Below, in pieces: positions 1 to 9,256 of a DNA stretch of 64,000 nt (its first letter is position 1; each line of letters starts with the position of its first letter). The notes below the pieces were generated by a model. It was given only the letters and a program-made list of their open reading frames with translations. It ran no database searches and was not told where the DNA came from. This DNA comes from Thermotogae bacterium (GTDB lineage: Bacteria; Thermotogota; Thermotogae; Petrotogales; Petrotogaceae). Position numbers and translations under genes: made by a program. Location: NCBI GenBank assembly GCA_024233675.1, contig JACKPH010000001.1, positions 574,163 to 638,162 on the forward strand. The letters run 5' to 3'.

Positions 1-2
1 CA

Positions 3-188
3 AATAAAGATATAAATCCTTATATCGGAGAAAAAGGAAAATGTGAAAGAACAGGTTACTGCAGATATAAACTGAATGTGCATTCTGCCGACGAACTCGG
101 AAATCTTAATTTTAAGATAGTTTCTTCGGTACAGGAAGATGCTTCTGATTTGGATTACATACTGAGTACAATTTATTCGGGGGAATAA
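3..188 (+). CDS. C-terminal end of an unidentified protein (partial)
   Basis: The window opens inside a reading frame that runs to a TAA at 186-188, giving 61 C-terminal residues. The fragment contains a CERTGYC cysteine pair and ends DYILSTIYSGE. It stops 2 nt before the start of an ABC-2 permease gene, so by context it is probably the ATP-binding partner of the two following permeases. No Walker, signature or H-loop motif falls inside the visible part, so this assignment is inference from position only. Confidence 0.5.
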   Translation, partial: NKDINPYIGEKGKCERTGYCRYKLNVHSADELGNLNFKIVSSVQEDASDLDYILSTIYSGE

Positions 189-190
189 GA

Positions 191-946
191 ATGAGATACT
201 TATATATAGCACTAACTGAAATAAAAAGTAAACTTACTTACAGATTTGATCTCGGTGTTGAATTTTTTTCAAAGCTTATTGAACTGACAATGACACTTGC
301 TGTATGGAATGCTGTATTTTCATCCGGTATAACAATCAGAGATTATGATAAAAAAAGTATGATAGCTTATCTTGTAATATCATCGGTATTAAGTTTTTTA
401 TACACTTTTGAACCTTGTTTCAGGCTCGGAAAACTTATACACAGCGGAAGACTTTCCGTACAGTTAATAAGACCTATAAATCTTTGGAAAAGCGGATTAG
501 CGGAACAGACAGGAAGAAAAGCAATATATTTCATAATACTTTTTATTCCTTTTGTAATATTTGCTAAACTTCACAATTACTTCGTTTTATCTATAATACT
601 TTTTATAGTTAATTTTGTTATGTTTTATTCACTTATGGCATTTATATCAACAGTTGCTTTCTGGCTTGAAAACACATGGCCTTTACGTCCGGTATTTTCC
701 GCAGTTTATTCACTTTTAGGAGGTATTCTTTTTCCTCTTGATATTTTACCGGAACCGGTTTACAGAATACTCGTATACAATCCTTTTGCACTTGTCGGAC
801 ATGTTACGGCAAAAACTCTTACAGGGAGTAACGAAAATATAGCTCTTTATATTTTAATCTCGGTTTTTTATACATTAATATTTTATTTTCTTTATAAAAT
901 ATTTTTTAAAGCCGGACTTAAAAAATATGAAGGAGTGGGACTATGA
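191..946 (+). CDS. ABC-2 type exporter permease, first of a pair
   Basis: A 251-residue inner-membrane protein with about six hydrophobic segments. Length, layout and pairing with a second similar permease match the ABC-2 family that works as two different permeases plus one ATPase. A proline-rich loop near residues 180-200 (FPLDILPEPV followed by NPFA) is typical of the family just before the last helices. The gene starts 2 nt after the preceding stop and its end overlaps the next gene by 4 nt (ATGA), so the set is translationally coupled. The exported substrate cannot be read from sequence. Confidence 0.8.
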   Translation: MRYLYIALTEIKSKLTYRFDLGVEFFSKLIELTMTLAVWNAVFSSGITIRDYDKKSMIAYLVISSVLSFLYTFEPCFRLGKLIHSGRLSVQLIRPINLWKSGLAEQTGRKAIYFIILFIPFVIFAKLHNYFVLSIILFIVNFVMFYSLMAFISTVAFWLENTWPLRPVFSAVYSLLGGILFPLDILPEPVYRILVYNPFALVGHVTAKTLTGSNENIALYILISVFYTLIFYFLYKIFFKAGLKKYEGVGL

Positions 947-1725
947 AAAAATGTATTAAACTTTTAAATATGTTTTTTAAACAGAGTACGGAAGAGCTTC
1001 TTATTTACCGTTCCACAGCTGTTATAACATTAATATTCAGTTTTATGTTTTTTGCAGTTGAAATAATATTCGGATTTATTGTTTATAGTTACAGCAGCGA
1101 ACTTGCCGGTTTAAATTTTAATCAGTATATGAATCTTATTTTTACAGCAACACTTATAACTAATATTTATCAGTTTTTTTTCACAGTGGGGCATGAAAAT
1201 CTAAGTGATTATATAGTTGAAGGTGAACTTGACTATATATTGATAAGACCTGTAAATTCTTATTTCTATTATGCCTTTAACAGACAGGATATTCCCAGTC
1301 TTATAAACATTTTAGTTACAACATTAGCTTTAATTTATAATAACAGACTTAATACGGATATAAACTTTTCAGTAATAGTTTTCTATATTATCTGTATATT
1401 ACTTTCCGTATGGACATTGTTTCTTGTTAATCAGATTGTTGTATGTGTTGCTTTCTGGAAAGAAAAAGTAAATAAACTTCTCGGAATGCCTGAATACTTT
1501 TATGATGCATCATCAAGACCTCTCGGAGTATATCCGGGATTTATAAGATTTATACTTTCTTACATAATACCTTTCGGAATAATAACAAATGATTCTTCAT
1601 TAATACTTACTGAAAGATTTCCTTTGGTACACTTAATATATATTATTCTCTGGAATATAATAATTACAATAATTTCAGTAATTATATGGAAAAAAGGTTT
1701 AAAACATTATGCATCGGCAAATTAA
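943..1725 (+). CDS. ABC-2 type exporter permease, second of a pair
   Basis: A 260-residue membrane protein with about six hydrophobic segments, similar in size and plan to the preceding permease. The short motif GELDYILIRPVN (around residues 92-103) parallels GRLSVQLIRPIN in the first permease, which marks the two as paralogous halves of one transporter. It overlaps its neighbour by 4 nt and ends at a strong palindromic terminator shared with the convergent ABC gene. Substrate unknown. Confidence 0.8.
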   Translation: MKKCIKLLNMFFKQSTEELLIYRSTAVITLIFSFMFFAVEIIFGFIVYSYSSELAGLNFNQYMNLIFTATLITNIYQFFFTVGHENLSDYIVEGELDYILIRPVNSYFYYAFNRQDIPSLINILVTTLALIYNNRLNTDINFSVIVFYIICILLSVWTLFLVNQIVVCVAFWKEKVNKLLGMPEYFYDASSRPLGVYPGFIRFILSYIIPFGIITNDSSLILTERFPLVHLIYIILWNIIITIISVIIWKKGLKHYASAN

Positions 1726-1753
1726 AATCCGGACTTTTTAAAGTCCGGATTTT
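1724..1753. terminator. Bidirectional intrinsic terminator (30-bp palindrome)
   Basis: A perfect 14-bp stem (AAAATCCGGACTTT and its complement) closes a 2-nt loop. It lies between convergent genes and has an A run on one side and a T run on the other, so it can serve both. An identical 30-bp palindrome lies at 7153-7182. Confidence 0.9.
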
Positions 1754-1756
1754 ATA

Positions 1757-3481
1757 TTATTTTTTCCCCGTATCAGTCATTCTGAACTCCGCATCAGAGA
1801 ATTTTTTAAGTAAGGTATCATCTTTAAGAGCTTTTGTCTTTTCTTCGTCTAATATTATTTTTCCTTCTTCTATTCCTATTATTCTTTCTGCCATGTTTAG
1901 TATGCTGAATCTGTGGGATATTATTATCACAGTTTTGTTTTCTGTATATTTTTTAATGTTTTCTATTATTTCTTCTTCTTTTAATTTATCCACACCTTCA
2001 AGAGGTTCGTCCAGTATTATTATTTCAGGATCGGAAACCATTATCCTTGCAAGAGCAACTCTTACTCTCTGTCCGCCTGACAGACTGTTTCCGTTTTGTC
2101 CTGCATTTTCATCTTTAATAAAACTGTCTACTCCTGACATCTTAAGTATTCTGCTGAGTTTTTCCTGAGTAATATCTCTTCCCATTGTTATATTTTCTTT
2201 TATACTTCTGTTGAATATATGACTGTTCTGACTTAATACACCTATTTTTTCATATATATTTTTTATTTCTTTAATTTCCTTTCCGTTTATTAAAGCCAGA
2301 CCGTTCTGAGGAGTTTCTTTTCCCGTTATTATTTTTATGAGAGTTGTTTTACCTTCACCGCTTCTTCCCACAAGAGCAACTTTTTCACCTTTTTTAATTC
2401 TTAAGTTTATTTTATTCAGAACTTTATCATTACCGTATGAAAACTCTGCATTTCTTAATTCTATTTCTTTTATTTCTTCATTTATTGTTTCTTCTACTGT
2501 TTCTTTTTCTTCTTTACATTCTGTTATCTCCTTAAGTTTATTAACTGAAGGTGCAAAATAATTTCTGTTTTTAAAGAGATAATTCATAAAAGGTTCTATA
2601 TTACTGCTTATTATTCCTATATATGTCAGTATGAAAAATATACCGTCTATTGTTATTTTATTGTTTACTGTGTAGGATATGTAAAACCATACAAATATTA
2701 ATGAGTAATATATAAAATATAGAAATCTGAAAGGAAAGTGAAAATTTTTAAGTTCCTGTGTCCATATATTTTTAAATCCTTTGTAGATTTCATCGGCTTT
2801 TTTTCCAAAGGCTTTTTCTTCATACTCTTTTGTATTTGTTGCTTTTACATCATCACGGCCTTCGGTTGTATCATTTACATAACTTACAAGAAGTCTTGAA
2901 TCTTCTGTTAATTTACTGTATTCTTCAAATCCCGGAATTTTTCCTTTGTTTCTTTCCATTGACGGTCTCAGAAAAATATATATGTATAGTACAAAATATA
3001 ACAGAGAAATTACGGCCGATCCTGTGTCATTAAAGCCGAGTATTATTATTGCCGTTATTGCAACAAATATTGAGAAAATACTGTTTATACTCTGAAGATT
3101 CAGAGATTCTGATGCTTTTTTTGCATCGGAAGATATTACTTCGGAATAATATGAACTTCCTTTTTCTGCTATTATATTTTCTTTTTCTGAATATATTTTT
3201 ACATAAACCTTTTCTTTGAAAGACTTTTCTATTCTGTAGGAAAGCAGTGATGATATGTATTCAAAAATATAGTTTAAAATAAGACTTAATGTGTAAAGTC
3301 CGGCAAAAAGCATTATAAGATTTAAAGCTATTTCTTTTTGCGACAGAGCAATAAAGTCTTTATATACAAAAGGTATATAAAGATTAATACCCATTATGAA
3401 AATTGCTCCCATAATAAGAACTGTTAAAACTCTTTTTTCTTTGGGCTGCGTATTTTTTATTACCCAAAAAAGTGTTCCCAT
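1757..3481 (-). CDS. Half-size ABC exporter (fused membrane and ATPase domains)
   Basis: A 574-residue ABC exporter half-transporter, expected to act as a homodimer or with a partner in the inner membrane. The first ~300 residues hold about five or six hydrophobic segments. The ATPase domain from about residue 345 shows Walker A GRSGEGKTTL, signature LSGGQRVRVALAR, Walker B IIILDEPLEGVD and H-loop ISHR. The Walker A carries GEGKT instead of the usual GSGKS but keeps the lysine. The annotated ATG at 3479-3481 has no good SD. A strong SD and another ATG lie just upstream in a frame one base off (see the poly-A feature). The substrate is unknown. Confidence 0.85.
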   Translation of the reverse strand: MGTLFWVIKNTQPKEKRVLTVLIMGAIFIMGINLYIPFVYKDFIALSQKEIALNLIMLFAGLYTLSLILNYIFEYISSLLSYRIEKSFKEKVYVKIYSEKENIIAEKGSSYYSEVISSDAKKASESLNLQSINSIFSIFVAITAIIILGFNDTGSAVISLLYFVLYIYIFLRPSMERNKGKIPGFEEYSKLTEDSRLLVSYVNDTTEGRDDVKATNTKEYEEKAFGKKADEIYKGFKNIWTQELKNFHFPFRFLYFIYYSLIFVWFYISYTVNNKITIDGIFFILTYIGIISSNIEPFMNYLFKNRNYFAPSVNKLKEITECKEEKETVEETINEEIKEIELRNAEFSYGNDKVLNKINLRIKKGEKVALVGRSGEGKTTLIKIITGKETPQNGLALINGKEIKEIKNIYEKIGVLSQNSHIFNRSIKENITMGRDITQEKLSRILKMSGVDSFIKDENAGQNGNSLSGGQRVRVALARIMVSDPEIIILDEPLEGVDKLKEEEIIENIKKYTENKTVIIISHRFSILNMAERIIGIEEGKIILDEEKTKALKDDTLLKKFSDAEFRMTDTGKK

Positions 3482-3529
3482 TTTTTTTTTGTTTTCTCAG
3501 TAAAATTATTTTTCATTGTTGTTCTCCCC
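3481..3529 (-). promoter_or_regulatory. Strong SD and ATG joined to the ABC exporter by a poly-A10 tract, one base out of frame
   Basis: On the minus strand GGGGAG (3524-3529) sits 7 nt before an ATG (3514-3516). Translation from it reads MKNNFTEKTKK and then enters ten consecutive A residues (3481-3490 on the plus strand as T10). The distance from this ATG to the exporter ATG is 35 nt, so the frames differ by one. Eleven A residues would fuse them into one 586-residue protein. This is what a slippage-controlled or phase-variable start would look like; a homopolymer miscall gives the same picture. Confidence 0.6.
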
Positions 3530-3961
3530 ATTAAATAAAGATTTTTCAGAGCATCTGAAAAGATTAAAATATAATTTATCAGTTTTAAGAAAATCTTCAT
3601 GATTTTCTTAATTTGAAACTTTAATTTACAGCCAATATAATTTTATCATTTTTTATATTATTTTCAACTTTATATAATTTTTTAAAAATAAGTTATAAAT
3701 CAAAAAAATATTTTTTATAAAAAATATTTTTTTGTTTAATTGAAATTAAACATTTTTTAAATCTTTTAAAAGTTATTTTGATAATGGGTTTTATATAGGT
3801 ATAGTAACAAAAAATTATGTAATAAAATATTAAAATGATTTTTTCTTTAAAAAATATTATTATTACTAATTTATAAATTGTATAATAAAAAACTATAAAT
3901 TAAAAAATTTTTTAATAAATATAACAATATAATAATAATATTTTTGTAAAATAATAATATA
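3530..3961. other. AT-rich intergenic region between divergent genes
   Basis: About 430 bases of very AT-rich DNA between the minus-strand ABC exporter and the plus-strand secreted protein. I see no gene, no tRNA and no convincing repeat. It presumably carries the exporter promoter, which I cannot place with confidence. Confidence 0.5.
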
Positions 3962-3990
3962 TTGCAAATCAAATTAAAATAGTGTATAAT
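3962..3990 (+). promoter_or_regulatory. Sigma-70 type promoter for the secreted protein at 4027
   Basis: A -35 TTGCAA (3962-3967) and a perfect -10 TATAAT (3985-3990) are separated by 17 bp, 37 bp ahead of the gene's start codon. Read directly from sequence. Confidence 0.75.
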
Positions 3991-4026
3991 AAAAACATGA
4001 ACAAAATAATAATAAGGGGGAATTCG

Positions 4027-4662
4027 ATGAAAAAAATAACAGTTATGATTCTTGTAAGTTTTTTGCTTAGTATTTCATTGTTTGCGGTAGCTGAAAAAGG
4101 GGAGATATTTCTTCTGCAGACAGACAGGAATCTTGAAATAAGTTCTTATGATTATGATGATGAAAATATTTACTATGTTACTTATGATGACCAAAGAGGA
4201 ATGACAGAAATAAAAATCTTTAATTATGTTGAAAAGATATTTACAACAAGAGAAATATACAGAGATGATGAGTTGTACAGTCAGAGTTTTTCAGTAACTG
4301 CCGGAGACAAATACAACAATCCGAAAACATTCCGTTTTTTAGGAGGCGGAACAAATTCTAAAATTCTCACTGATGATAAATATATATATGTATCAACCAT
4401 AAAATATTTTTATGTTTTCGACAAAAATTTAAAATATGTTTATGATCATAAAATGAATACAGAACCCTTAGAGATGAAAAAAGGCGATGAAAAAATATAT
4501 ATTTCATGTGAATTTGAAGGCGGATATTATTCTTATAATATAAGCAGTAAAGAAATGCAGTCTACTGATAAAAATACTTATGAAGCAGTTAAGATAAAAG
4601 ACGGAAAATATGATTTTTCAGTTGAAAAGAAAAACGGAGCTTTTATTAAAATAAATAAATAA
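4027..4662 (+). CDS. Secreted protein of unknown function
   Basis: The start is the ATG at 4027, placed 6 nt after GGGGG; an upstream in-frame ATG at 3982 lies inside the -10 region and cannot be the start. The 211-residue product begins with a clear signal peptide (MKKITVMILVSFLLSISLFA), so it is exported. The mature part is rich in Tyr and Asp with repeated strand-like segments (ILTDDKYIYVSTIKYFYVFD), which resembles a small beta-propeller or beta-sandwich, but no family is recognised. It lies upstream of an ABC exporter pair with an imperfect terminator between. Confidence 0.7.
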   Translation: MKKITVMILVSFLLSISLFAVAEKGEIFLLQTDRNLEISSYDYDDENIYYVTYDDQRGMTEIKIFNYVEKIFTTREIYRDDELYSQSFSVTAGDKYNNPKTFRFLGGGTNSKILTDDKYIYVSTIKYFYVFDKNLKYVYDHKMNTEPLEMKKGDEKIYISCEFEGGYYSYNISSKEMQSTDKNTYEAVKIKDGKYDFSVEKKNGAFIKINK

Positions 4663-4670
4663 AAATTCAA

Positions 4671-4705
4671 ATACCGGAATCCTTTTAAATATAGGAATCC
4701 GGTAT
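4671..4705 (+). terminator. Imperfect hairpin terminator
   Basis: ATACCGGAATCCT pairs with AGGAATCCGGTAT across a 9-nt loop with one mismatch, just after the secreted protein gene. The T tail is weak, so read-through into the ABC genes is possible. Confidence 0.55.
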
Positions 4706-4750
4706 CGTTTATTCGGGTGTAAAAAATTTTATAGATAATGAGGAGGAAAA

Positions 4751-5647
4751 ATGAAACTTGAAATATCAGAAATAACAAAATACTACAAAAGCAAAACTGC
4801 TGTTGAAAAAATTAAATTAAATTTTGAAACTCCCGGGTTATACAGTCTGCTTGGAGCTAACGGAGCCGGAAAATCAACATTGATGAAAATAATAGCAGGA
4901 TTAACAGAACCTACAACAGGTTATATAGTTTTTGAAAATGAGAATAAAAAAGGATACAGAAATTTAAAAAAAGTTCTCGGGTATCTTCCTCAGGATTTTG
5001 GTGTTTATGAGGATTTAACGGCAATAGAATTTCTTGAATATATAGGGGCATTAAAAGGTGTACCTGGAAAAGAATGTAAAAGAAGAATACCCGAGATTCT
5101 TAAATATTTAAATATATTTGATTCAAGAAATAAAAAACTCGGGAAATATTCCGGAGGAATGAAACAAAGAATAGGTATAGCACAGGCGCTTTTGAACAAT
5201 CCTAAAGTTTTATTGCTGGACGAACCTACTGTGGGACTTGATCCGAGTGAGAGAAATAATTTTAAAAATCTGCTTTCCGAAATGTCATCGGATAAAATAA
5301 TTCTTTTGTCTACTCATATAGTATCAGATATAGAAAATATATCTGATTTGATAATAATGATAGATTCAGGAAAAATTATAAAAAAGGCAACACCTTCAGA
5401 TCTTTTAAAGGAAATTAAAAATATCGTATGGGAAACTGATATAACAAAAGAAGAAGAAGATTTTTACGAGAAAAAATATAACATAGTTCATAAAATAAAA
5501 AATGAAAATGGATTTAAACTCAGAATAGTTTCGGATGAAAATCCGGAAGGAAAATGTATTAATACATTAGGAAATATAGAAGATTCATATTTTTATTATA
5601 TAAAAAATAAAAATAAAAAATTAGATTTTTTTTCAGAGGAAAGATAA
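4751..5647 (+). CDS. ABC exporter ATP-binding subunit
   Basis: A 298-residue ATPase with Walker A GANGAGKSTL (about residues 35-44), Q-loop (YLPQDFG), signature YSGGMKQRIGIAQAL, Walker B VLLLDEPTVGLDP and H-loop STHIVSDIE. The LDEPTVGLDP form and the C-terminal extension after residue 220 are typical of ABC-2/bacitracin-type exporters. A GAGGAGG SD precedes the ATG. The permease gene follows after one base, so the two form one transporter. Substrate unknown. Confidence 0.9.
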   Translation: MKLEISEITKYYKSKTAVEKIKLNFETPGLYSLLGANGAGKSTLMKIIAGLTEPTTGYIVFENENKKGYRNLKKVLGYLPQDFGVYEDLTAIEFLEYIGALKGVPGKECKRRIPEILKYLNIFDSRNKKLGKYSGGMKQRIGIAQALLNNPKVLLLDEPTVGLDPSERNNFKNLLSEMSSDKIILLSTHIVSDIENISDLIIMIDSGKIIKKATPSDLLKEIKNIVWETDITKEEEDFYEKKYNIVHKIKNENGFKLRIVSDENPEGKCINTLGNIEDSYFYYIKNKNKKLDFFSEER

Positions 5648-5648
5648 T

Positions 5649-7148
5649 ATGAAAAGTATATATAAAATACTTAAACTTTCAAATTTTGAACTTATAAGAT
5701 TTCTGAGAAATAAAAAATTTGTATTTATAATGTCATTTACTATTTTTGCAGGTATAGTAAGTATAGCTCCGGATTATTATCCTTTTCATATAATTATTTC
5801 AAGTGGCAGAGGAATATATAATTCTGCATGGATAGGTATTATGATGGCTATAATAATAAATCTATTTCTTTTTATTTTAGGTTTCATAATAATAAGGCAT
5901 AATATAGAAGATGACAGAAATAACGGAATAGATGTTTTTATAGATTCATCAGAAATTACAAAAAATCAGTATATTCTTTATAAGCATTTTTCAAAATTTA
6001 TAATACTTATAGTTATATCATTTATACTGATTTTCACATCAGGAATAATGCAGATAATAAGAGGAGAAGACAGAAATATAGATATAATTAAATTATTTTG
6101 GCCTTTTTTGATTTCATCAGTACCTACTTTATATTTTCTTGCATCAGTTTCTGTACTTTTTGAAGTTGTGAAAATATTAAGACGAAGTTTAGGAAATTTA
6201 ATTCTTTTTGCTTTATGGATGGTATATTCTATTAGTATAGACCCACAACCAATTCTTGATTTGTTCGGAATGAATTATTATTTTAGAACAGTATTTAAGA
6301 AATCACTTATTATAATAGGAAACCCAAAAATAATTGATAAATATCTAGTTGAAAGCATAAATTATTCTGCGGAATTTTATGTTCAGAGACTTATAATAAT
6401 AATTGTTTCTGTTTTGTGCCTGATATTATCTATGAAGTTTTTTAAAGGGCTTCAGAGTTTTGATGTAACAAGAAAAAATAAGTTTGAAGATTTAATTGAA
6501 AAAAATTTATTTAAAGAAAAAAATAAAAATTTCAGATTTGAAGGTATAAAATCAATTTTTAAAATGAACAGGATAAAATTTAATTTTATAGAAATGTATA
6601 AAGGAGAATTAAGGATTATTTTAAAAAAATCATATATTCTTTTTATACTGACAGTGTTTTTTTCAATTCTTAATATAGAAAGATTTAATATAACTACCTA
6701 TTATATATCTTTATTTCTGGGAATGATTTATATTTCAGAAATAGGATCAAGAGAATATTATACAGGAATACAGAAAATTTTATATTCTTCGTATAATTTT
6801 ACATTAAGACAATTTTTATCGTTATATTCTGCATCCTTTACAGTTTTAACATTTGCATATTCCGGAATTTTAATAAAATTTCTTGCTGAAGGTAATTACA
6901 GAAGTATTGTTTCTGTTTTTATTTCGGAAATTATTATTATATCTGTTATATATATATTCGGTATAATTTTAAGAAATACGAATTTTTTAGAAATAATTTT
7001 GTTTTTTATTTCTTATATTTTAATGGAATGTGGTTTAAGAATAACGGATGAAATATATAAAATACACGGAATTTTATATTTAACGATAATTTTTGTTCTT
7101 GTAAGTTTTATTATAAGAAGTATTCAGGTAAAATTGTATAAAAAATAA
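5649..7148 (+). CDS. ABC-2 type exporter permease (large)
   Basis: A 499-residue polytopic membrane protein with roughly 12 hydrophobic segments in two blocks (residues ~20-260 and ~330-495) separated by a charged cytoplasmic stretch rich in Lys, Asn and Phe. It directly follows the ATPase gene, which is the main basis for its assignment. It resembles the large permeases of ABC-2 systems in which one polypeptide contains two membrane halves. No substrate clue. It ends at a perfect 30-bp palindrome. Confidence 0.7.
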   Translation: MKSIYKILKLSNFELIRFLRNKKFVFIMSFTIFAGIVSIAPDYYPFHIIISSGRGIYNSAWIGIMMAIIINLFLFILGFIIIRHNIEDDRNNGIDVFIDSSEITKNQYILYKHFSKFIILIVISFILIFTSGIMQIIRGEDRNIDIIKLFWPFLISSVPTLYFLASVSVLFEVVKILRRSLGNLILFALWMVYSISIDPQPILDLFGMNYYFRTVFKKSLIIIGNPKIIDKYLVESINYSAEFYVQRLIIIIVSVLCLILSMKFFKGLQSFDVTRKNKFEDLIEKNLFKEKNKNFRFEGIKSIFKMNRIKFNFIEMYKGELRIILKKSYILFILTVFFSILNIERFNITTYYISLFLGMIYISEIGSREYYTGIQKILYSSYNFTLRQFLSLYSASFTVLTFAYSGILIKFLAEGNYRSIVSVFISEIIIISVIYIFGIILRNTNFLEIILFFISYILMECGLRITDEIYKIHGILYLTIIFVLVSFIIRSIQVKLYKK

Positions 7149-7152
7149 AACA

Positions 7153-7182
7153 AAAATCCGGACTTTTTAAAGTCCGGATTTT
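7153..7182. terminator. Intrinsic terminator, identical to the one at 1724-1753
   Basis: The same 14-bp stem and 2-nt loop as at 1724-1753, base for base, with a T run after it. It sits between the permease gene and the convergent 502-residue gene. Confidence 0.9.
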
Positions 7183-7260
7183 AATTTAAGAATAGATTTT
7201 AAAAAACAATTTTTATCATAATCATCAAAGCACCAGAAAGAAGTATAACAAAGATAATTA

Positions 7261-8769
7261 TCAACCGGTAAATTCTGCGAAATTATCCATACATTCTCTC
7301 CATGATTCATTTATTTCATAAGAATCAAATAATTCTTTTATACTGAATCTGAAGTTTACTTCTCTGTATCTTGAGTAATTTCTAAGGAATTTATCGGTGA
7401 GAAGTCTTTCCTGATTATTCTGATTCATATAAAAAGATATAAACTCATCATATCTTCCTTTATTCTTTATTTCAGAAAGAGATTTTTTAATAAGTTCTTT
7501 TCTTGCACTGAAAAAAGGAATAGGTTCATACACGGAAATAAGGAAATCCATAGAATCATAGTTCTTACTTAGAAAATCAGTAATTTTATTAATATCATCT
7601 TTAACAGAGAAAAGATAATCGAAATTAATAGTTTTGGAATCAAGAGACATATAAGTAATAAGAATATCATCCCATATGAGTTTATTATGAGAAGAATAAA
7701 AAGAGAATTTATCTTCGGTAAACATTTTAATGATTTCACAGTTAATACAGTGAGGATTAGATGCTTTAAAGTCTATATTATATGACTTAATAAATTTTCT
7801 CAGAGTTGAAGATTTTACTGAAGATACTTTTTTATTTGTTATGTAACTCATAGTAGAAGCATGAAAGTCTTTGCTTTTATTTTTTGATTTTGATTTAAAA
7901 AAAGAAATAAGCTCTTTTGTTATTTTGTAAGATTTTTTATCTGTATAAAAAGTAAATCTTTCTATGTTGTGAATTCTTTTTCTGAAATAGTCTGACTGTG
8001 TAAGGTTTTCCTTGTGATTCAGAAGAAGCGAAGACATTTTGTAAGTGTTTATATCATTACTTTTCCTGAGAGCTTTAAAAACTGTGTACAGTCTGTCAAA
8101 TACGGTATTGAAATTTTCATAATAATATCCCGAAAAAAAACTTAATTTTTCTGCCAGTTCTGAAAAATCCTGATACGAGTTATCCAGAGAATACCAGCAT
8201 GCAAAATCATAACCGTTTAATACAGCAGTGGGATGAGGATATTTTAAAGCTTCAATAGCTCCTGTTTTATAAATATTTACGGCTTTAATAAAATTCTTTT
8301 CATTTACACATTTTTTTGCATCGGCAAATATCATAAAAGCTTTTGTAAAAGATTTTTCCTTATAAATAGAACTCCATGTTCTTATTTCGTTTATTTGTTC
8401 TGAATTGAGTAAAGGATAAAGATTTTTTAAGGAAGTTACAATATAGGGCCTTAAATAAATAGGTATTCTGTCGAAATTTTTTCTTATATCTTTGTATATT
8501 TTTAAAGAAAGATCTTTATTTTTTATGTTATTCATAAGGTTTAATTTCTGTATGGAGATTAAATAATTTATTCCTTTTTTTGTGGTATTTTTTGAAAGAA
8601 ATTCGTCTATATAGTATAGACTTTTTTCATAATCTTTATTCCACATATGTTTTATTATAAGAAGATAATAAATTGCTGCATTGTTTTTTTCATGAGCAAT
8701 AAGAAAATTAGTGAAAGGAAGGGAAAATGAACCGTATTTTATAACGGTAAGTATTTTTTTGAAATACAT
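7261..8769 (-). CDS. 502-residue protein of unknown function, probably alpha-helical repeat
   Basis: A cytoplasmic-looking protein without signal peptide or obvious membrane helix. An AAAGGAG SD precedes the ATG. The sequence is lysine- and tyrosine-rich with helix-like segments that suggest a TPR-like scaffold (for example NEKNFIKAVNIYKTGAIEAL around residues 155-174), but no family is recognised. A CxxC pair (HCINCEI) lies near residue 345. It diverges from the small secreted peptide and SPASM-like gene across a 547-bp gap, which may mean shared function or regulation; this is inference from layout. Confidence 0.6.
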   Translation of the reverse strand: MYFKKILTVIKYGSFSLPFTNFLIAHEKNNAAIYYLLIIKHMWNKDYEKSLYYIDEFLSKNTTKKGINYLISIQKLNLMNNIKNKDLSLKIYKDIRKNFDRIPIYLRPYIVTSLKNLYPLLNSEQINEIRTWSSIYKEKSFTKAFMIFADAKKCVNEKNFIKAVNIYKTGAIEALKYPHPTAVLNGYDFACWYSLDNSYQDFSELAEKLSFFSGYYYENFNTVFDRLYTVFKALRKSNDINTYKMSSLLLNHKENLTQSDYFRKRIHNIERFTFYTDKKSYKITKELISFFKSKSKNKSKDFHASTMSYITNKKVSSVKSSTLRKFIKSYNIDFKASNPHCINCEIIKMFTEDKFSFYSSHNKLIWDDILITYMSLDSKTINFDYLFSVKDDINKITDFLSKNYDSMDFLISVYEPIPFFSARKELIKKSLSEIKNKGRYDEFISFYMNQNNQERLLTDKFLRNYSRYREVNFRFSIKELFDSYEINESWRECMDNFAEFTG

Positions 8770-9256
8770 AACAGTCTCCTTTAAAGATTAACTAAATTGT
8801 ATTTTAAAAATAAAAAACAATTTTAATTTTTTACTACAGTAAAAATTATTTATTATTAGCAATTAAAAGACTTTATTTATAAGCATTTTAAAATATTATA
8901 CCATAAAAAAATTTCAATTAAAAAATATATTAATACTTATGATAATTATTTTAGGCTATTTTCCGTAAAAACATATGTATTGAAAATCATATGTAAAGTA
9001 GTAGACTTATAATAGAAAGATTTAAATATGCAAAAAAGAAAATATTTAAAAAAATAACAAAATTGTTTACTTTTGTTAAAAAAATATTTTTATATTTTAC
9101 TACGCTGAATTATTATTTTTTTTAATGAGTAAAATCCTTTTTTTAAAAGAATAATATTAATTTTTATTATTATTTTTTTTCAATTAAATGAAAAAAAATT
9201 CTCCTGAAAAATATTTTTTTCTTATTATATAAAGGTTTTATGGAGTTAATATATAG
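8770..9256. other. AT-rich intergenic region between divergent genes
   Basis: About 490 bases, extremely AT-rich, with no gene that I can see. It contains the first copy of the 14-bp motif TTGAAAATCATATG (8980-8993), which is embedded in an inverted repeat ACATATG...CATATGT (8971-8994). The promoter of the 502-residue gene must lie near the left end but is not identifiable. Confidence 0.5.
8980..8993 (+). repeat. 14-bp motif TTGAAAATCATATG, copy 1
   Basis: Exact match to 9257-9270, 277 bp away and in the same orientation. Here it forms the right arm of an inverted repeat with CATATG. Copy 2 supplies the -35 region of the peptide gene promoter, so both could be sites for the same regulator. 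Confidence 0.55.

Noticed and set aside
1686..2168. 160-residue open frame on the plus strand
   Set aside because: It lies antisense to the well-supported ABC exporter ATPase domain and has no SD. The same argument removes the other long antisense frames, for example inside nrdD, cobT, cheA and sbcC.
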